A stretch of 64,000 bases of DNA, from assembly GCA_907163375.1 (NCBI GenBank), contig CAJQUW010016891.1, positions 62,001-126,000 of the forward strand, read 5' to 3'. This stretch comes from Prostheceraeus crozeri (Eukaryota; Platyhelminthes; Polycladida; Euryleptidae). The translations under genes were made by a program, and so were the position numbers. Under the pieces are notes generated by a model. The model had not been told where the DNA came from, ran no database searches, and saw only the letters and a list, made by a program, of their open reading frames with translations. Of the stretch, positions 1 to 10,480 are shown piece after piece; positions within the stretch are counted from its first letter, which is position 1; every line of letters begins with the position of its first letter.

Positions 1-49
1 CATTACTTACAGTAATACTTCGGTTAACGGAACCCCGCATATACGCAAT

Positions 50-903
50 TAGGGGTCGCATTACCGGGGTATTTTTGGAAAACCGGTAATTCGGTAATTC
101 AGTTGCGACAAAACCGGTAATACCGGTAATTACCGGTTTTCTGATAATTGATATTGTATCTAACAAGGCAGAGAAAATACTAATTACATGCACATGTACG
201 TTAGAAGGCCCTACCGACGCACTTCATTACTTTCTTGCATTCTTTGCACTGTGCATGTTGACCCGGTTTGCCCCAGAATCTTCCCGATCATAGAATCGCC
301 AAATGCCGTCGGTTTGAAGCTCGTAAACTTCATGACGTTCGATGAACACGAAAAAGCAGTGCTCAGTAATGCTGTCCTTAAGGCGAACTGCCGTAAGCAT
401 TGAAATCGTCATCCGTTTGACCTCGACTGTTCGCTCTACAGAAGTCACGTGAACTGAATCAATACTCCCAAAGGCTTGCGTTTCGGACTGTCATTGGTAA
501 TTCTCTTTTCTCCTGCATGCGCTAGCTGCAATCAGGTTGCAAATTGTCAGACGCCGCATTGTATGAAGCGTATGCCAACCGCCTTCCATTGTATGAGATC
601 ATAAGACCACAGAAATCCGACCTGATGTGACTGCCTCCCACCATAGTCTATGTAGAGGTTGTGTGTAGCGCGCAGTGGTGTGCGAGTGTGTCTCCTCTAA
701 TCGAACAACTCAGATGATCTGCATTATTGTACTCTAATCGCCTTCCATGTCACCTTTGGCTGCAATGAATAAGTAGAATGAATGGTTTGAATTACACCTT
801 CGAAAACCGGTAATTTCATTTGAAAAAACCGGTAATTCGGTAATGAAAAAAATCACAATTACCGGTATTACCGGTTTCGGTAATACCGGTAATGCGACCT
901 CTA
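50..903. mobile_element. Non-autonomous hAT element (MITE) with 8-bp target duplication
   Basis: The ends read TAGGGGTCGCATTACCGG on the left and, on the opposite strand at the right, TAGAGGTCGCATTACCGG. The 8-bp direct repeat TACGCAAT flanks it exactly (42-49 and 904-911), as hAT transposases produce. Both subterminal zones (about 55-145 and 800-897) are packed with ACCGGTAAT/ATTACCGG motifs, probably transposase-binding repeats. The 650-bp interior has no convincing coding region, so it must have been moved in trans. The preserved target duplication suggests it is not very old. Confidence 0.85.
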
Positions 904-1078
904 TACGCAATACATGTTTCTCTACTATACCTCGTTGTATGCAAACACCGCCCCGATTATACGTAATTCAGCGCCAAGAAAAACATTTGAAAACGCACTA
1001 TCATTTTAAGTGTTTATTCGTGTGTCCTATTGTGGTATTCCGAAATTCATTATTAGGTAAGTAAACATTTGATATTGA

Positions 1079-1324
1079 TTGGCGACGCAAGTTGAGAAAA
1101 TTTTGAGCACTGCTATGATTTCCAAGATCATGGACTCCTATCAAGCTGCACTTGACATGACGTTACAGTTTGATCCGAATGAGCAGCGAAGCCGAAACAT
1201 CATTCGCAATGTCAAGAATGCCACCCTTCCATATTCAGAGCTCCTCAAAGAAAGAAGGAAATCAGATCGTCAAACGAAGATTGTCGACTTCTTTAAGCCG
1301 TCGCCTCATTTTGGTTCATCTTAA
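1079..1324 (+). pseudogene. Possible C-terminal fragment of a pogo/Tigger-type transposase
   Basis: An open stretch of about 80 codons ends in a basic segment followed by KIVDFFKPS, then a stop. A basic run followed by (T/I)xDFFK near the C-terminus is common in pogo/Tigger and jerky-like transposases. No catalytic domain is present and there is no convincing ATG, so this can only be a terminal scrap. A pogo-type MITE at 21978-22152 shows the superfamily is present in this genome. The same motif style occurs in unrelated nuclear proteins, so the call is weak. Confidence 0.3.
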
Positions 1325-2452
1325 AGCCTTTTCAAATGAATTTGACCGTGAGAGGCTCGTTTATTTGTAGTAAAATTCCCCTAGTATCGGTCGATAGTTG
1401 TGTGAATACTTCCTGATGCAATATGTGCCTTCATGCTGTCGTTCATGAGTGTACACTGTACATGTTATCGGCATGCATGCGAAAGCTACACAAATATACA
1501 TGTATGTAATTTTTCTAGCCTAAACATTTGTTTTATTACGGGTTTCGGAAACGAAAGTAGTGTATAGTTTGAAAAAGCTCTTATTTATGTTGAGTTGTAG
1601 AACGCATCTTCTAATTTCGTATTGACTCTTTGCTCCGATTTAGGCAGTTTCGCTTTACGCAATGATTTCCAACAATGCATCCCTTACGTAAATCGGGGTA
1701 TTACTGTGAATGTCTTCGAAACTGGCGCACTACGTATCTTCAATTGTATTTATCTCAATCGGAATCACAACTTCTTACTTTCTTCGTATGCAGAACGACT
1801 TGGACGAAGCAGATGTCGGCCCGCTGATAGCGCTGACAAGACAAACGCTTTCATACAAGTCATTCCTCCACTGACAGACTTAATCGATTTGCTCGTCAAC
1901 TTGAACAGAAGGAAAAGGATGTTAAGATACAGCGCTGATAATACAGACAACAAGTGTTCCGTATATTAGAGACACTTCGATTGAATACGGAACGTGTGAT
2001 CACTTCACAGTCATTTGTAATGAAACAAGATGATGCGATGAGAGATAAATTCGGTAGTCACATTGTAGTGTTCGAGGCGAATTTCCCGGTGAAATGTCAA
2101 GGAAAAGAATGTAAATCTTCAACATCCACAGACAGTCGATTACTAATATCAATGCACAACTGCAAGCAGGGATTCACTGCTTGCAATAAAAAGTGAGTTT
2201 TCATTAATCAATTGATCGAAATTGGAATACTGACAACCAGAGACGGCGGAGCGATATTCAAAGTGGGGGGGGACCGATCTGATACCAGTTTCACAATCCT
2301 TAAGTAACTGGGGACATTTTGGAATCTGACAGTTAGTCAACAGCGAACTCACAGAACAATCAGTTGTCATATTTTGCCTTCCGTAGGAGTAGATGTGTTT
2401 CATCGTCATCAACCGCATGTATTTCACCCTCTTATCATTCGATATATTACAG
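1325..2452. other. Unassigned stretch with a coding-like island
   Basis: No recognised gene. The best coding-like island is 1946-2196 on the plus strand. There, an AG acceptor (after ATAATACAG) opens about 80 codons containing RILETLRLNTERV and ending in TGA. An upstream open stretch at 1622-1969 is in another frame. I recognise neither, and both may be transposon debris. Confidence 0.3.
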
Positions 2453-3113
2453 AGCTGATTATGAAAACGGACCACCTAAATTTCGCTGAAATTCAATCGA
2501 TCCTCATGCCTTCCAATCACATCACGCAACAACGTGCCATACATCATTCGAGAGCTTGCATTATCGGCTTTAGAGAGAGCTATGATAGACTTGTATCTGC
2601 TGAGTAGTGCTCAAAATATGAAAATCACTTTTCGAAAAGAAAAAGCATTTTCTGAGTTCTCTTTTGACATGCTGGTCATCAAAATCAGTGAACTAATAAA
2701 AAATAACCAAACACAAACATCCTTGATGAAAAAGTGAGAACGTAACATTTTCAGCCAAAAAGGTCATGATCTTGTGATAACTTCACGATATCACTAATAA
2801 GTTCACCGATTTTGATGACCAATATGTCAAAAGAGAACTCAGAAACTATTCTTTCTCCTCAAGTCTGATTCATTACCATACTCACATGTTTTCTTTCAAA
2901 AAATGGCTATTTGTAAATTGAGCGATTTTCATATTTTGAGCGCTGCTCAGCAGATACAATTACGGATGCAAGCTTATCATAGTTCATTTTAAAGCTGAGA
3001 ATGTAATCTCTCGAATGATGTATATCACATTGTTGTGCGACGTGATTGGAAGGTATGTGATTGGAAGGATTCGATAGAACTTCATCGAAATTTAGGTGGT
3101 TCAGTTTTTATGA
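2453..3113. mobile_element. Foldback element, copy A (long inverted arms)
   Basis: The left arm (about 2453-2690) and right arm (about 2815-3113) are inverted copies of one another. Landmarks in both are ACCACCTAAATTTCG near the outer end, CCTTCCAATCAC, CATCATTCGAGAG, CTCAAAATATGAAAATC and TTCTGAGTTCTCTTTTGACAT toward the centre. The arms carry small indels, so it is not fresh. A diverged relative lies at 48505-48870. No transposase is present and I saw no target duplication. Confidence 0.7.
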
Positions 3114-4257
3114 TCACGTCTTTATGTTCAAGAATAATGCAGTTACGTTCGGTAATGCTTTTGGACAATTTAGAGATTTGCATAGATTTGTTTGCTTGCA
3201 TGCTGCATGCTGCATGCTTCAGGGTTCCTCCATCAGCCAACCACAACCTCCTGTCTCGTGAGCGGCGTTCTGTTTCTCAGGTACACACTAAGCGTGAATT
3301 GGCAGATGTGACATCATCATGTATCTTTGACATGAATTTGCAGACAAACCAACGAGCAGATGAGTGGGAAAGTGACAGGAAATGGCTATAGTGGTTGAAC
3401 ACTTGAATTTACAGTGATAAAATCTGTTTCTGAAATTGACCGAAACACCTTTAAGCAAGAAAGTTGAATTATTGGGAGGTCTGAATGGAAAACACGTACA
3501 ATTCTCGAATAACAATATCATGCTAACTTTCCGTAAATGCCTGTGGTGAATGTTCTAAATGATCGCCATTATTCCTCTGCAGACAAAGCAAGAGATCGAT
3601 GATACAATCATGAACGTTGCTTGCAGAGGACGTTGAACTACCAGCAGAATTGATATTTTCTTTCAGCATTGATCCTTTCTTTCAGATAATTGCCATCGTC
3701 TATTGTGTCTTGAAAGACAGAACCTTTTGTGGTAGACAGGAGAAAAACTCATACGGGTTGATATCCAGGAAACGTGGTTTTGACATGCCTACATAGTGCA
3801 CATAAGCCTACATCATCCAAACGTAACCACGCATGTGCTCCCCTAATGATACTCGTGCCATAATGCCATTCTAGCACAAAATTTGTACAAATAGATCTGC
3901 AAATATAATCCAGAATGAATACTTGAAAGAAAAGTTGGCTTATAAAAATCGCATATCTTCGTGCGGCTGGATTCATTCATGCTTAGCCTATCTTTACGTA
4001 TTTTTAGACAAATTGCAACGCTGTATACGTGATGAAGCATGCTCAACAAGGCATCGAACACCAAGTGACTTAGCACTCGCGGAGTTGATGGCTATATCAC
4101 TTACCTTCATACTGAGAAGATTATTAATTGTGAGCGAAACATGGTTTGAGCATTCGAATGAAAAATTTTGTGCCATCATATTGCTCATAAGTCATTAGTT
4201 AATGTTCTTGCAAATTCTAGATCAACCTCAAACTTAGAAGTACCTTTTAGATGTCAA
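3114..4257. other. Unassigned stretch
   Basis: No supported gene. Short open frames overlap in several registers without a recognisable domain. A plus-strand string GGLNGKHVQF at about 3475-3510 faintly resembles the first catalytic motif of Harbinger transposases, but its context does not support it. Confidence 0.4.
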
Positions 4258-4339
4258 AGTCGGAGTGGGCCATTTTCACATCACCGACTCCCATTATGTC
4301 TGCGAGCCACTTTGGCGGGCCACGCGTTGCCCGCAACTG
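4258..4339. mobile_element. Solo hAT-type terminus
   Basis: Read on the minus strand from 4339, the sequence is CAGTTGCGGGCAACGCGTGG and continues into GCCCGCCAAAGTGGCTCGC. This matches the style of hAT (Charlie-like) termini, CAGxxGxGGGCAACGCGTGGCCCGC. The element would extend leftward. I found no matching opposite end or 8-bp repeat, so this is an orphan end. Confidence 0.4.
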
Positions 4340-4389
4340 ATCTACGAGTAGATAATGGTAGGGGTCCGAGTGGTAGTCGTAGGTTATAT

Positions 4390-7300
4390 CAGGGAACCCT
4401 AGTTATCGGCGCTACGCTTGACCAGGAAGTGACATTGAAATTTCACGCCTACAAGTTGAGTCTTGACAAAATTACAAGTTTCTATGTACTTTCATCATTT
4501 CATGTCTATTAATGCAGTGAACAAGTTGTCCGTTTTCAGAGCTGTCACAAATTAAAGTTTAGCAGACATTTCTGATAAGTGCACTGCAGGCATGCCAAAT
4601 AAATGTTGCGTACCAGAATGTAGTGCTAAAAATCAATCAGGAACATCGCCAAAGATGACTTTGCACAAGTTTCCAACATCAGATGAAGAGCTGTTAGAAA
4701 AGTGGATAAGATGTATACCTCGAAAGTGGGAAAAAATGGACCTCCAAGTTTTGCGAAGTAATGCCAACAACTTTAGAGTCTGCTCTGAACATTTCAACGA
4801 ACAGGATTTTGTAGAATCATCATGTGATACCAACAAGTGGAGAAAAACTGAACCTCAAACGTTGTGCAACAGAAGATTGAGTAAAGCCGCATTTCCTTCC
4901 ATCTTTAAAAATGCTCCAGCCTACTTGTCTCGCAATGTACCACGAAAAAGATCGTCAGCCTCTTTAATGGAAAATCGACGTAAAAGAACATTGGAGGAAA
5001 TGGAAAGGAGGAACACCGAATTTTTGTCTCAAGACATTGTAGATTCCTATTCAGATTTGAGGACTTATGAAGCGCCAAACCATATACAACATTTCAATAA
5101 AGTGTGGAATAAATCTTCCTTATCTTTTTGTGAACGCGATGTACCGAAAATTGTTAAATCCCTTACCATCACTGATGATCTCCATTTTTTACAACTATCG
5201 ATGAAGCGAAACTTCACTCATTTGGTAGAGAGATATGCCCTTCAGGAAAGATTTCTCTTTTTTCACAAATTGATAATTTGCTCACTCTATTGAACAATCT
5301 ATCTACCGCTGAAATAGATTCGAAAACATTATTTGAAAACGTTATCTTGATCTGTGAGAGACTGATCGATCAATTTGAAGAGGAAGAATGTGAAATGAAC
5401 TATTCAAAGATGTCTTTTATTACTGAGCAATTGAAATTGTTGACAAAAAATAGGCCAAATTATTCCCCCGAAATGCTGTCAATGATGTTCCTTTTAAATA
5501 ATCACAGTGCAAGTGCATATGAGTTTTTGCGTGGAACAAACTGCTTGACTCTACCGAGTAAGCGTCATCTACAGAGACTGACAGCATCCTTTTCTGATTC
5601 GCCAAACGATGATACCATGATTCAATATTTACAAACAAAAGTTACTGAAATGTCGCTTGAAGAAAGACACGTCATTTTATGCATTGATGAGATTCACGTA
5701 AAAAGAAAGGTAGAATTTGGTGGTGGAAGATTATATTGCGATGGAGACACTGGATCGACGCCTGGTCTTGCACGGGATGTTTGTGGATTTCTTGTTAAAT
5801 CATTGAGAAATAATTTCCAAGACGTCATTTGTTTGGCTCCTACCACAAATCTGACTACATGTGATTTGCATAAATTGTTCGTGAGAAATCTACGTCTTCT
5901 GGAAGCAGCTGAGTTGATTACTACTGCCTGCGTAGTGGATAATAGCCCAGTGAATCGCAGCTTCGTTTTGTCACTTTGTCCTGATAAGAATAATTTCAAG
6001 ATCATCAATCCAGTTTCAGGAGCTCCATTGTTTATGATAGTTGACCCAGTCCATAACTTCAAAAATACGCTCGTATTTACAATAATTGGACAACCAAAAT
6101 TGTGTTTGAATTTCCTGACTTTGAAAATCCAGAAGTGACTCATACAGCTGACATTTCCTATGTTCGTACACTGGTTGAAATGGAATCAGGACTCTCTGCC
6201 AGAATCGCATATAAGCTTAATCATCGGGTATTAGAGCCACACGGTCTTGAAAAAACAAATGTTTCTCTGGCAGCGTCAGTGTTTGATGAGTCAACCATTG
6301 CTGCGGCACAGTTGTACGATTTATCAGACGGATTCATTCGATTTTTAAAACTGATCAACAGAATATGGACTATATGGAATATAAAATGACCTTCCAAGGG
6401 CAAGCATAAGCGGCTTCCTGATGCGAATCCCATCCAGAAAAATGACAAGAGAATTCAGCTTTTGCTACAATTTGCAGATTTTTTCAACAACTGGGAAAGT
6501 TCCAAACTACCAGGTTTATCAAAGCCAACTTTCTTAGCTGTAAGACAGTGCTGCAAAACTCTAGCCGAACTGATTGTATACTTGATCGAAGAATGCAATT
6601 TCACAACAGTATTTCCCGGCTTGATTGTCAATGATTGGATAGAGCGTAGATTCGGTAGATATCGCCAATTTCACGGTGGAAATTTTCTTGTTTCTGTCCG
6701 ACAGGTTCTTCAAGCCGAAAAGAAAATTCGGGTATCAACTCTCCTAAAATTCTATGGATTTAAACTGAATGATTTGCAGCACTTCAGTGATGAAGAAGAA
6801 GATTCCATGCACTTGATCTCTCAATCTATCATATCATTACCATTGAGCGAATCTTCTGAATCATGGGACAAAAGCATGATTCTCTACATAGGAGGATACA
6901 TCGCTCAATCATTGGGAAAACGTTTGAAATATCATCCATGTAAAGAATTTTTGATTCACTCTGAGTTCCTAGCTATGGAATCTGAAATTCATCTTCGCTT
7001 AAAAAACATAAGAAGCAGAGGAGGCTTGAAACGTCCATCACCATTTGTTGTCTCTCTAGTTTCATCTGCTTATCAGACAATTGCAAGAATCAGAGATGAC
7101 TCTGATCTACAGTCAGAACTGTTCTACAGAAGTTCTGTCACAGCAATTTTGAGCAAAATGACGCTAGAATCATCCAACGAAATACGATCATTCAACAAGA
7201 TTGGTTGTGATTGTGACTTGAAGCAGCTAGCATTCAGAGTAATCTTTCATGCATATAACACATTCTTGAAAAACAGAAATGAGTGACAGTCAATCATCCG

Positions 7301-7636
7301 CTTCGTTGGCGTACAGGCGTCGCAAATTTGCAGTCAGTCAAGTGAAGTCATCTTAGTTTTTGGTATGTTGCATAATTCTTCTTTGATCACGCATTGGTAA
7401 AGTTTATGCGTATATTGGTATTGCAGTGGTATAGTGAAATTCCAATATGTTCAGATAATTATTGTCATGCGAGTGTTGTCAAGAGAACATAATTAATGTG
7501 ATCCCGTGAATAATAAAATGTTAAGCATCAACAATAATACTGAATTTTCTAAGACTCAACTTGTAGGAATGATACATAGAGATTTTTCGAATGTCACTTC
7601 CTGGTCAAGCGGAGCGCCGATAACTAGGGTTCCCTG
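4390..7636 (+). mobile_element. P-element-like (THAP) DNA transposon
   Basis: The terminal inverted repeats begin CAGGGAACCCTAGTTATCGG at 4390 and, on the opposite strand, at 7636. They continue similarly for about 50 bp through CGCTTGACCAGGAAGTGACATT. A 7-bp direct repeat GTTATAT flanks the element (4383-4389 and 7637-7643); P elements normally make 8 bp, so one position may have changed. At 3.25 kb it has the size of a complete autonomous P-type element, and it encodes a THAP transposase inside. The reading frame is damaged, so this copy should be dead for protein production, although the ends look mobilisable. Confidence 0.88.
4592..7286 (+). pseudogene. P-element/THAP9-type transposase, damaged
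   Basis: The first ATG gives a THAP zinc finger (residues about 1-90): C6, C10, C64 and H67 as the C2CH ligands, plus conserved F27-P28 and W38. Next come a coiled-coil-like stretch and the RNase H-like core, with catalytic aspartates in CIDEIHVK and VVDNSPVNR. The DPVHNFKN segment of the GTP-binding insertion and the C-terminal block ERRFGRYRQFHGGNF follow. The frame changes at about 5255, inside a T-run, and again at about 6066-6074. There 8 extra bases, ACGCTCGT, precede IYNNW. A single TGA at 6387-6389 interrupts an otherwise open frame to 7286. Host introns could explain one frame change, but I see no good splice pair. THAP9 and Drosophila P transposase are the nearest described relatives. 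Classification is confident; inactivity is likely. Confidence 0.88.
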
Positions 7637-7644
7637 GTTATATA

Positions 7645-9045
7645 TACTCATTGACATAATTAATGAAACAAACTATCATTGGCTTGAATTGAAGTTTGTT
7701 TCATTTCTTTCTCAGGTATGATGCAATATCTCACTTTCTATGTATTACCATTCAACGCATTAGAGAATGGAGAAAGATCTATGGTGGTCAATTTTCAAAT
7801 TTTGATATCGATACAACTGTCACAATTGCTTTTACAAATTGAATATAAACGTGAACTGAAATCCAGCTTTTGTAAAATAAAATGGCACATGATCAGTTTA
7901 CCAGAGGTATGGCTATTGGAATGATTCGTTGTGGTAGAAGTTGTGCGAGTGTTGCCGAAGAGCTGCAACTATCGAGAGTCGTTGTTTGGAGGTGGTGGTG
8001 TCGATGGAATGCAGAAGGAGATGTTAAAAAGAAGAAGAGATCTGGTCGACCAAGAAAGTCTGCAGGAAGGACAGACGCACGTCTAGTTTTAGCTGCAAAG
8101 AGGAATAGATTTGTGTCAGTCCCAAAGTTAGTCGTACACTGGAAGAGTGCCTCAAATATAGACTGTAGCGTTCGAACGGTTTACCGAAGATTGCGAGAAG
8201 CTGGAATTCAATCGCGACGACCAGCTGTCCTAATTCCATTGAGTTTTGAGCACCGCAGAAGACGAGTTGCCTGGTGTGATACCCATCGCTCATGGAATGA
8301 CCATCACTGGCAGAAAGTCTTGTGGACCGATGATTCGAGATTCACTCTGGATTTCAATGACGGTCGTGTCAGACTGCATCGTCTTCCAGGTGAACACTTT
8401 GCCCCATGCTGTATTAAAGAACACGACAGATATGGTGGTGGAAATGTTATGCTGTGGGGTGGCATTTGGCATGGCGGACGAACGACAGCAGTCATCATCA
8501 AAGGCACGTTGACTGGAAAGAGGTATCTCAATAACATTGTGCTTCCTGTTGTTGCCCCAGTGGTCAGGGTGTAGGATCTCGTCTTCCAAGACGACAACGC
8601 AAGACCACATCGCTCCTCGGCTGTCATTGCCACTGTTAGGAGATTGAACATTCAAACCCTTGACTGGCCTGCACGCTCACCTGACTTGTCACCCATTGAA
8701 CAAGTCTGGGACGAGCTTGGGCGGCGAATGAAAGACCGCTATTCACTTCCACCGGTGTCCCTGAATATTTTCTCTGAAAGACTGACAGAGCAGTGGCTTC
8801 TCCCTGAAACATCCTGCATTCAGAAACTTTGTGAATCCATGCCATCTCGGATTACTGAATATATTGGAGCTAGAGGGGGGCACACGCGCTATTAAAGTTG
8901 AATCTGCTACATGCGTTGTTTTTCTGTGCTAGCGACTTGGTGGAGATTGTGACTAAATTATCAAGGTATCATACATACATGTATATATACCAGTCAAAAA
9001 TGAAAGAAGTTAAAGTAAATGTTTCAAATATTTTGTCAATGAGTA
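7645..9045 (+). mobile_element. Tc1-like transposon inserted at the P-element flank
   Basis: The inverted termini read TACTCATTGACA on both ends, and similarity continues inward through a GAAACA block. TA dinucleotides flank it (7643-7644 and 9046-9047). It lies within the TATATA beside the right end of the P-like element, overlapping that element's target duplication. The P element was therefore there first, or the two share a hotspot. At 1.4 kb it has the usual Tc1 size. Confidence 0.75.
7882..8895 (+). pseudogene. Tc1 family DD34E transposase with one internal stop
   Basis: One frame of 338 codons from ATG at 7882, matching the usual 330-350 residues. The N-terminal paired-like helix-turn-helix (SVAEELQLSRVVVWRWW) is followed by the GRPRK AT-hook-like motif, a second HTH, and the catalytic triad: D in LWTDDSRF, D in FQDDNARPH, and E in DLSPIEQVW. 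Thirty-four residues separate the last two, so it is DD34E. The glycine-rich box RYGGGNVMLWGG is present. The only visible lesion is a TAG at 8572-8574, just before the second catalytic D; it would remove the catalytic core. Apart from that the copy is well preserved. Confidence 0.88.
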
Positions 9046-9690
9046 TATGACCCTGATTTAATGACTGCGTTATTTCACACTTGCAAAACTATAAGTTTCA
9101 ATTAATCAACGAAGGAAGAAGACTCGAATATACTTCCACGTGACAAACTCTGCATGCAACATCAATTTATGAAAACTATTGTGCGAACATGAAAGAGTTG
9201 AAGTTGAAATGGAAAGTTAACAGAACAACTGAAGTGAAGTTTTCGCTAAATGTCAATCACAACAGCATTTCATCAGGAAACTTACTATACAATTCTCCAA
9301 GATGGCTCAAAAGGACAAATATGACGACGAAGAAGAAGATTGCGAAGTAAAGGAGCAAACGCCTCCATCGACGCAAAACCATCGCGATTTCGTTAATCCA
9401 GCAGTAGATGGAACATCTGCAGTTAAGAAGCAGCAAGAGAACTTCAAAACATTATCATCGAGGGCAGTCACTTAACTGGAGTGGAGTATCTATGTGATAA
9501 AACATGGCCTACATATTCCAGGTGTTAACCGGGGCTCGGGGAAAGGGTAAGACCACATGGACCCAGCTGATTTTCATTCAAAAAGAATGATTTTCAAAAA
9601 GAAAGTGATTTTAACATCAAAAATGTTTTATATGAAACTTTCATTCGACTTTGTCAATGTCTAATTCAATGAATCTTCGAAAACATTGTC
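9046..9690. other. Unassigned stretch with a 57-codon ORF
   Basis: An ATG in a good context (CAAGATGG) at 9302 opens 57 codons to a TAA at 9473-9475. It encodes an acidic start (KYDDEEEDCEVKE) followed by a polar tail. An overlapping frame just downstream reads EGSHLTGVEYLCDKTWPTY, which looks protein-like, then stops. This could be a first exon or a frameshifted gene remnant. I do not recognise it. Confidence 0.3.
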
Positions 9691-10480
9691 AAGCTAGAGA
9701 TACGCAATAGCATCATATTACAACAGACCTGCCAACATTCACATTTGAAAAATCGGGACATGGTCACTATCATCAGGTATGCAAACTAACCCATATATAT
9801 TTAAAAAGTCAACATTATTTTGAATATTTTATTGAACATGGATACATCAAAATACGACTATTTGAGACAATGGAATCATACAATATATATGACTGTGAAA
9901 AGCGAGTGGCATCTTATGAGCACGATAGCACACATATATCATAGTTTAATTGTTGTTATTTGCATTCCCGACATGGTTTAAGATGTTTTGGTGGACAATC
10001 GATCCCCGCTACTTGCCTTAATGTCGGCGGTCACAATTGTGACGAGTTATTTATTCATTGATTTTGGTTGCCTTGACAACTGATGTGTGGTGGTAAGGGT
10101 TTGATCCTGCCAATTGACACAGTGTCATAAGTGGCTCGCATCTCTATTGGTTAGAGCACAGCCTAGCTAACCTCGGTCGTAGGTTCGAATCCTACCAGCT
10201 GCACATCTTTTGCATGGCAATTTGATCTACCGTTCATTTAAATTCATTGTTTTTAATCGCACACATGTGAATATGGAATGCGCGCAGCGCATATTTTTGA
10301 ATTATTTTGCTAGACTTATTCAAAAACTCACTAGAAAAAATCTTACAACTTAAAAATTTAAAATATCGGGACATTTGTCAGAAAATCGGGACTGCTGAAA
10401 ATATCAATAAAATCGGGACAGTCTCGACGAAATCGGGACAGTTGGCAGGTCTGTTACATGCTATTGCATATCTCTAGCTT
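9691..10480. mobile_element. Inverted-repeat element with CAGACCTGCC ends
   Basis: Inner inverted termini CAGACCTGCCAAC lie at 9724-9736 and 10441-10453. The subterminal motif AAATCGGGACA repeats at both ends. This pattern is typical of hAT-type MITEs. The flanks are also inverted: AAGCTAGAGATACGCAATAG at 9691 matches the opposite strand at 10461-10480 with one mismatch. The true termini may therefore be further out than the CAGACC motif. No clean 8-bp target duplication was found. The interior carries a tRNA-like SINE segment. Confidence 0.6.
10030..10225 (+). repeat. tRNA-derived SINE-like repeat, copy 1
   Basis: The core at about 10131-10203 contains an A-box-like TTGGTTAGAGCA and a B-box GGTTCGAATCC inside an intact T-arm (GTAGG, loop TTCGAAT, CCTAC). 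The acceptor stem does not pair well, so it is not a working tRNA. Similarity to the copy at 50580-50790 extends on both sides of the tRNA-like core (CTGATGTG upstream, TGCATGGCAATT downstream). That indicates a dispersed repeat rather than an isolated tRNA pseudogene. Confidence 0.6.

Noticed and set aside
3470-3520. Harbinger transposase motif GGLNGKHV
   Set aside because: Only eight residues match. No second or third catalytic motif and no termini were found nearby.
8024-8655. Minus-strand ORFs of up to 121 codons inside the first Tc1 element
   Set aside because: They are antisense to a well-supported transposase with all catalytic motifs.
10131-10203. Functional tRNA gene
   Set aside because: The T-arm is perfect but the acceptor stem does not pair, and flanking similarity to 50580-50790 marks it as a dispersed repeat.
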